Part shown: in pieces, positions 61,083-64,000 of the stretch
Layout of the letters: each line of letters opens with the position of its first letter
Position numbering within the stretch: the stretch's first letter is position 1
DNA from: SZUA-430 sp044220975
GTDB lineage: Bacteria; Pseudomonadota; Alphaproteobacteria; Micropepsales; Micropepsaceae
Length of the DNA: 64,000 nt
Reading direction: 5' to 3'
NCBI GenBank assembly: GCA_044220975.1
Contig: JBGAPZ010000012.1
Location: 30,617 to 94,616 of the forward strand
Program-made: the position numbers and the translations under genes
The notes under the pieces: model-generated
What the model was told of the DNA's origin: nothing
Database searches by the model: none
Seen by the model: only the letters and a program-made list of their open reading frames with translations

Positions 61083-62063
61083 ATGAGCCGCAACAACGAA
61101 GGAACGCTGGTCGCCGTGATCGGCGGGACGGGCTTTCTGGGCCGCCAGATCGTGCGCCGCCTGGCCAAGGACGGCTACCGCATCCGCGTGACCTCCAGAA
61201 AGCCGTCGCGGGCCTACGACATGGCGCCGCTCGGCAATGTCGGCCAGATCGCGGTCGTGAAGGCCGATATCCGTGAGCCCGCCGACATCGCAGCAGCGGT
61301 CGCCGGCGCAAAGGTCGTGATCAACCTCGTCGGCATCCTGCGCCAGTCGGGCGGCCGCACGTTCGAAGACCTGCACGCCCACGGCGCGGGCACGGTCGCG
61401 CGCGCGGCGGCAAAAGCGGGTGCCGAGCGCCTGATCCAAATCTCCTCGATCGGCGCCGATCCGAAAGCGCGTGCCGAATATTCGCGCACGAAAGGCGAGG
61501 GTGAAGCGCAAGCGCGCGAAGCGTTCCCCGCAGCGACGATCGTTCGTCCCTCGATCGTGTTCGGCCAAGGCGACGGCTTCTTCAACATGTTCGCGGGCCT
61601 GATCCGCATGGCCAAGCTCGCCTTCCCGCTGTTCGGCGGCGGCAAGACGAAGTTCCAGCCGGTGTTCGTGGGCGATGTCGCCGATGCGGTCGTCAACGCG
61701 CTTGGCGACACGCGCACAAGAGGCCGCACCTACGAACTCGGCGGCCCGGCCGTCTATTCGCTCAAGGAACTGCTGGCGTTCATCTCGAAGACAATCGAAC
61801 GCAAGCGCGCCTTCTGGCCGATCCCGTTCTTCATGCTGGACATCTTCGCGGCCCTATTCGGCTGGCTGCCGTTCTCGCCCATCACACGCGATCAAGCGCG
61901 TTTGCTGCGCAAAGACAACATCGTGAAAGCGGGCCCCGACGCCGCATCCGTCGGCACGCTGGCCGACTTGCGTGTCAATCCGACCGCGGTCGAAGCGATC
62001 GTGCCGAGCTACCTCTACGCCTACCGCGCCACCGGCCAATACGCCGAACCGCGCGGCGCCTAG
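61083..62063 (+). CDS. Complex I NDUFA9-like / NAD(P)-binding SDR protein
   Basis: A 326-residue protein with a Rossmann start VAVIGGTGFLGRQIVRRLAKDGYRIRVTSRKP, INLVGILRQ and ATIVRPSIVFGQGDGFFNMF, the pattern of the atypical short-chain dehydrogenases annotated as NDUFA9-like. Mitochondrial NDUFA9 is a complex I accessory subunit; bacterial relatives are not proven to be. The C-terminal part is more hydrophobic (FWPIPFFMLDIFAALFGWLPF). It ends in a convergent 4-base overlap with uppP. Confidence 0.85.
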   Translation: MSRNNEGTLVAVIGGTGFLGRQIVRRLAKDGYRIRVTSRKPSRAYDMAPLGNVGQIAVVKADIREPADIAAAVAGAKVVINLVGILRQSGGRTFEDLHAHGAGTVARAAAKAGAERLIQISSIGADPKARAEYSRTKGEGEAQAREAFPAATIVRPSIVFGQGDGFFNMFAGLIRMAKLAFPLFGGGKTKFQPVFVGDVADAVVNALGDTRTRGRTYELGGPAVYSLKELLAFISKTIERKRAFWPIPFFMLDIFAALFGWLPFSPITRDQARLLRKDNIVKAGPDAASVGTLADLRVNPTAVEAIVPSYLYAYRATGQYAEPRGA

Positions 62064-62908
62064 CCGAGCAGCGATTTCAAGAGCGGCTCAAGCGTCGGCG
62101 AATACTCTTTGAAGATGAGATAGCCGAGCAGGAACGAGCCGATGAAAATGCGGTACCATGCAAACACGCCGAAGCCGTTGTTCGAAACGAACGCGATGAA
62201 CGCCTTCGCGACGTAGTAGGCGCTGATGTACGACAGCACGAAGCCGACGGCGAGCGCCGCCAGATCGTCCCACAACAGCCCGCTCCAATTCTTGTAGAGC
62301 GAATAGACCGAAGCGCCCAGCATGGTCGGGATGGCCAGGAAGAACGAAAACTCCGCTGCGGCACTGCGTTCCACCTTCATCAGCAGCGAGCCCATGATCG
62401 TGGCCCCGGAACGCGAAACGCCGGGGATCAGCGCCAAGCACTGGCAAAGCCCGATCTTCAGATAGAGGCTGAGCGGAAAATCCTCGACCGCATAGTATTG
62501 CGGGATCTTCACCATCCGCTCGATGAAGATGATCGCGATGCCGCCCACGACGAGCGCGATCGCCACCACCCACTTCGAGAACAGATAGGTCGTGATGTAG
62601 TCCGAGGTCAGCACGCCCAGGATCGCCGCCGGCAGAAACGCGATGATGAGCCCGACCGCAAAGCGTTGCGCGTTCGGGTTCACGGGCACGGCCTTCGTGA
62701 CGCGCCACAGATATTCGAAATAGATCACGCAGATCGAAAGGATGGCGCCGAACTGGATGACGATCAGGAAGACCTTGCTGGCGGTAAGCCCCAGCAGTTC
62801 CTCGACCACGATCATGTGGCCCGTCGACGAAACCGGGAGAAACTCGGTAACGCCCTCAACCAGCGCGAGAATGATCGCCGAGACAATCTTCCAAATCAGC
62901 TGGTCCAT
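62060..62908 (-). CDS. uppP: Undecaprenyl-diphosphatase UppP/BacA
   Basis: A 282-residue inner-membrane protein with about eight helices. Both conserved phosphatase segments are present: EGVTEFLPVSSTGHMIV near the N-terminus and IPGVSRSGATIMGSLL in the middle, whose Arg and Ser are catalytic. It recycles undecaprenyl diphosphate for peptidoglycan synthesis. The start ATG 62908 is preferred since the prior residues are not hydrophobic or conserved-looking. It is divergent from gltD across a 231-bp gap. Confidence 0.94.
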   Translation of the reverse strand: MDQLIWKIVSAIILALVEGVTEFLPVSSTGHMIVVEELLGLTASKVFLIVIQFGAILSICVIYFEYLWRVTKAVPVNPNAQRFAVGLIIAFLPAAILGVLTSDYITTYLFSKWVVAIALVVGGIAIIFIERMVKIPQYYAVEDFPLSLYLKIGLCQCLALIPGVSRSGATIMGSLLMKVERSAAAEFSFFLAIPTMLGASVYSLYKNWSGLLWDDLAALAVGFVLSYISAYYVAKAFIAFVSNNGFGVFAWYRIFIGSFLLGYLIFKEYSPTLEPLLKSLLG

Positions 62909-63139
62909 GCGCACGCCCCGGAGTGAAGGGCGCCCGTGTAGCACAGCCGCTCATCGGCCGTACAAATCCGATATTAGTACCGAAACAATACTATTTGTGT
63001 TGCCACCCTGACGTCAGCGTGAAATCCGAGTGGGATCACCCACAAAATAGGTAAGTATTACTGCCAAAATGGCCTTACTCCAGCAACTTTTGGTCCGTAT
63101 AAGGCCTGCAATCGAGGTTTTCTTACGAGATCGACCAAA

Positions 63140-64000
63140 GTGGCCGAGAACAAACTCCTGCGCTTCGTTTCAGTCCCCCGGGCCATGCCCGAAAAGCGGG
63201 CTGCCAAGGCGCGCACAGGCGATTTCGGCGAGATCTTCGCCGAGTACGTGACCAAGAAGGCCGAGGAGCAGGCCGGCCGCTGCTCGCAGTGCGGCGTGCC
63301 GTTCTGCCAGGTCCATTGCCCGCTGCAGAACAACATCCCCGACTGGCTGAAGATGACGGCCGAGGGGCGGATTGAGGAGGCCTACGACCTCAGCCAAGCG
63401 ACGAACAACATGCCGGAGGTCTGCGGCCGCATCTGCCCGCAAGATCGCCTGTGCGAAGGCAACTGCGTGATCGAGCAATCGGGCCACGGCACGGTCACGA
63501 TCGGCGCGGTCGAAAAATACATCACCGACACCGCGTGGGAGAAAGGTTGGGTCAAGCCCATCCGCCCGTCGCGCGAACGCGGCCGCACCGTCGGCATCGT
63601 GGGTGCGGGCCCCGCAGGTCTCGCCGCGGCAGAGCAACTGCGCGCGAAGGGCTATGGCGTCACGATCTACGACCGCTACGACCGCGCCGGCGGCTTGCTC
63701 ACCTACGGCATCCCGAACTTCAAGCTCGAGAAGGACATCGTCGAACGCCGCACAAAGCGGCTTAGCCAGGGCGGCATCAAGATCGAACTCAACGTTGATG
63801 TGGGCCGAACCGTGACGCTCGCCAAGCTGCGCACCCAACACGACGCGATGCTGCTCGCGACCGGCGTTTACAAAGCGCGCGACATGAGCGCGCCGGGCGT
63901 TGGCCTTTCCGGCATCGTACAGGCGATGAGCTATCTCACCGTGTCGAACCGCGTTTGCCTCGGCGACAAGGTGAAGGACTATGACAACGGCACGTTGAAC
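63140..64000 (+). CDS. gltD: Glutamate synthase small subunit, 5' part
   Basis: The frame stays open to the window end: 287 codons. It starts with GTG 63140 (VAENKLLRFVSVPR). Two cysteine clusters for iron-sulfur centres, RCSQCGVPFCQVHCPL and VCGRICPQDRLCEGNC, are followed by the FAD-binding TVGIVGAGPAGLAAAEQLRAKGY. It supplies electrons from NADPH to GltB. ATG 63183 is a possible shorter start, but conserved-looking residues precede it. gltB is not in the window. Confidence 0.92.
   Translation, partial: MAENKLLRFVSVPRAMPEKRAAKARTGDFGEIFAEYVTKKAEEQAGRCSQCGVPFCQVHCPLQNNIPDWLKMTAEGRIEEAYDLSQATNNMPEVCGRICPQDRLCEGNCVIEQSGHGTVTIGAVEKYITDTAWEKGWVKPIRPSRERGRTVGIVGAGPAGLAAAEQLRAKGYGVTIYDRYDRAGGLLTYGIPNFKLEKDIVERRTKRLSQGGIKIELNVDVGRTVTLAKLRTQHDAMLLATGVYKARDMSAPGVGLSGIVQAMSYLTVSNRVCLGDKVKDYDNGTLN

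Noticed and set aside
1..64000. CRISPR array, prophage, insertion sequence or toxin-antitoxin system.
   Set aside because: No spaced direct repeats, transposase, recombinase or phage structural genes were found in the window.

Overview
The window is visibly GC-rich, almost fully coding and dominated by conserved chromosomal genes. Gene content and order point to an alphaproteobacterium: DUF1192/RcdA/L31 neighbourhood, tkt-gap-pgk-fba cluster, DUF4164-zapA-6S RNA-5-FCL cluster, ruvCAB-ybgC-tolQRAB-pal-cpoB, Hsp20-DUF1150, ptsN-hpf-rpoN-lptBAC-kdsD-rnd, and NDUFA9-like-uppP-gltD. The order cannot be fixed from sequence alone. No prophage, insertion sequence, CRISPR array or plasmid function was seen; the only clearly repetitive element is a palindromic repeat between ruvA and ruvB.

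Layout. 0-8.5 kb: end of a DUF1192 gene, a DUF429 protein, RcdA (cell-cycle proteolysis adaptor), ribosomal L31, an MsbA-type ABC exporter, an OmpA-like protein, SuhB, EF-P, a redoxin/2OG-Fe(II) oxygenase fusion and ThiE. 8.5-13.7 kb: a tightly packed minus-strand tkt-gap-pgk-fba-thiE operon. 13.9-21.4 kb: an accessory-looking envelope block (DUF885 peptidase, GFA protein, L,D-transpeptidase coupled to a VanX-like dipeptidase, beta-lactamase-like hydrolase, Cys-rich exported protein, beta-propeller protein) that separates tkt from DUF4164-zapA. 21.9-24.1 kb: DUF4164, ZapA, 6S RNA, 5-FCL and a YmdB-like phosphoesterase. 24.1-29.8 kb: RND transporter, YebC and four small exported or membrane unknowns.

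29.9-42.8 kb: Holliday-junction resolution (ruvCAB) followed by the Tol-Pal envelope-constriction operon, interrupted by a minus-strand OmpW gene and an unknown, then TilS and FtsH. 42.9-51.2 kb: folate and cell-wall precursor genes (a Sul-like folP, glmM, thiD, pabBC) mixed with a lipase-like hydrolase, a PhzF isomerase and a VTT-family membrane protein. 51.2-58.8 kb: Hsp20/DUF1150, then a minus-strand regulatory and LPS-transport cluster (rnd, kdsD, lptC, lptA, lptB, rpoN, hpf, ptsN). 58.8-60.7 kb: a PadR-controlled membrane-protein module. 60.8-64 kb: tRNA-Leu(CAG), an NDUFA9-like protein, UppP and the start of gltD.

The strongest points for a second look are: a chromosomal folP that resembles mobile sulfonamide-resistance Sul enzymes and sits beside glmM; the PadR/HAAS membrane module with an internal gene duplication and operator-like palindromes; the L,D-transpeptidase/VanX pair; the thiE reading frame whose expected TAATG junction reads TAATC; and the redoxin-oxygenase fusion whose redoxin half has lost its catalytic motif.
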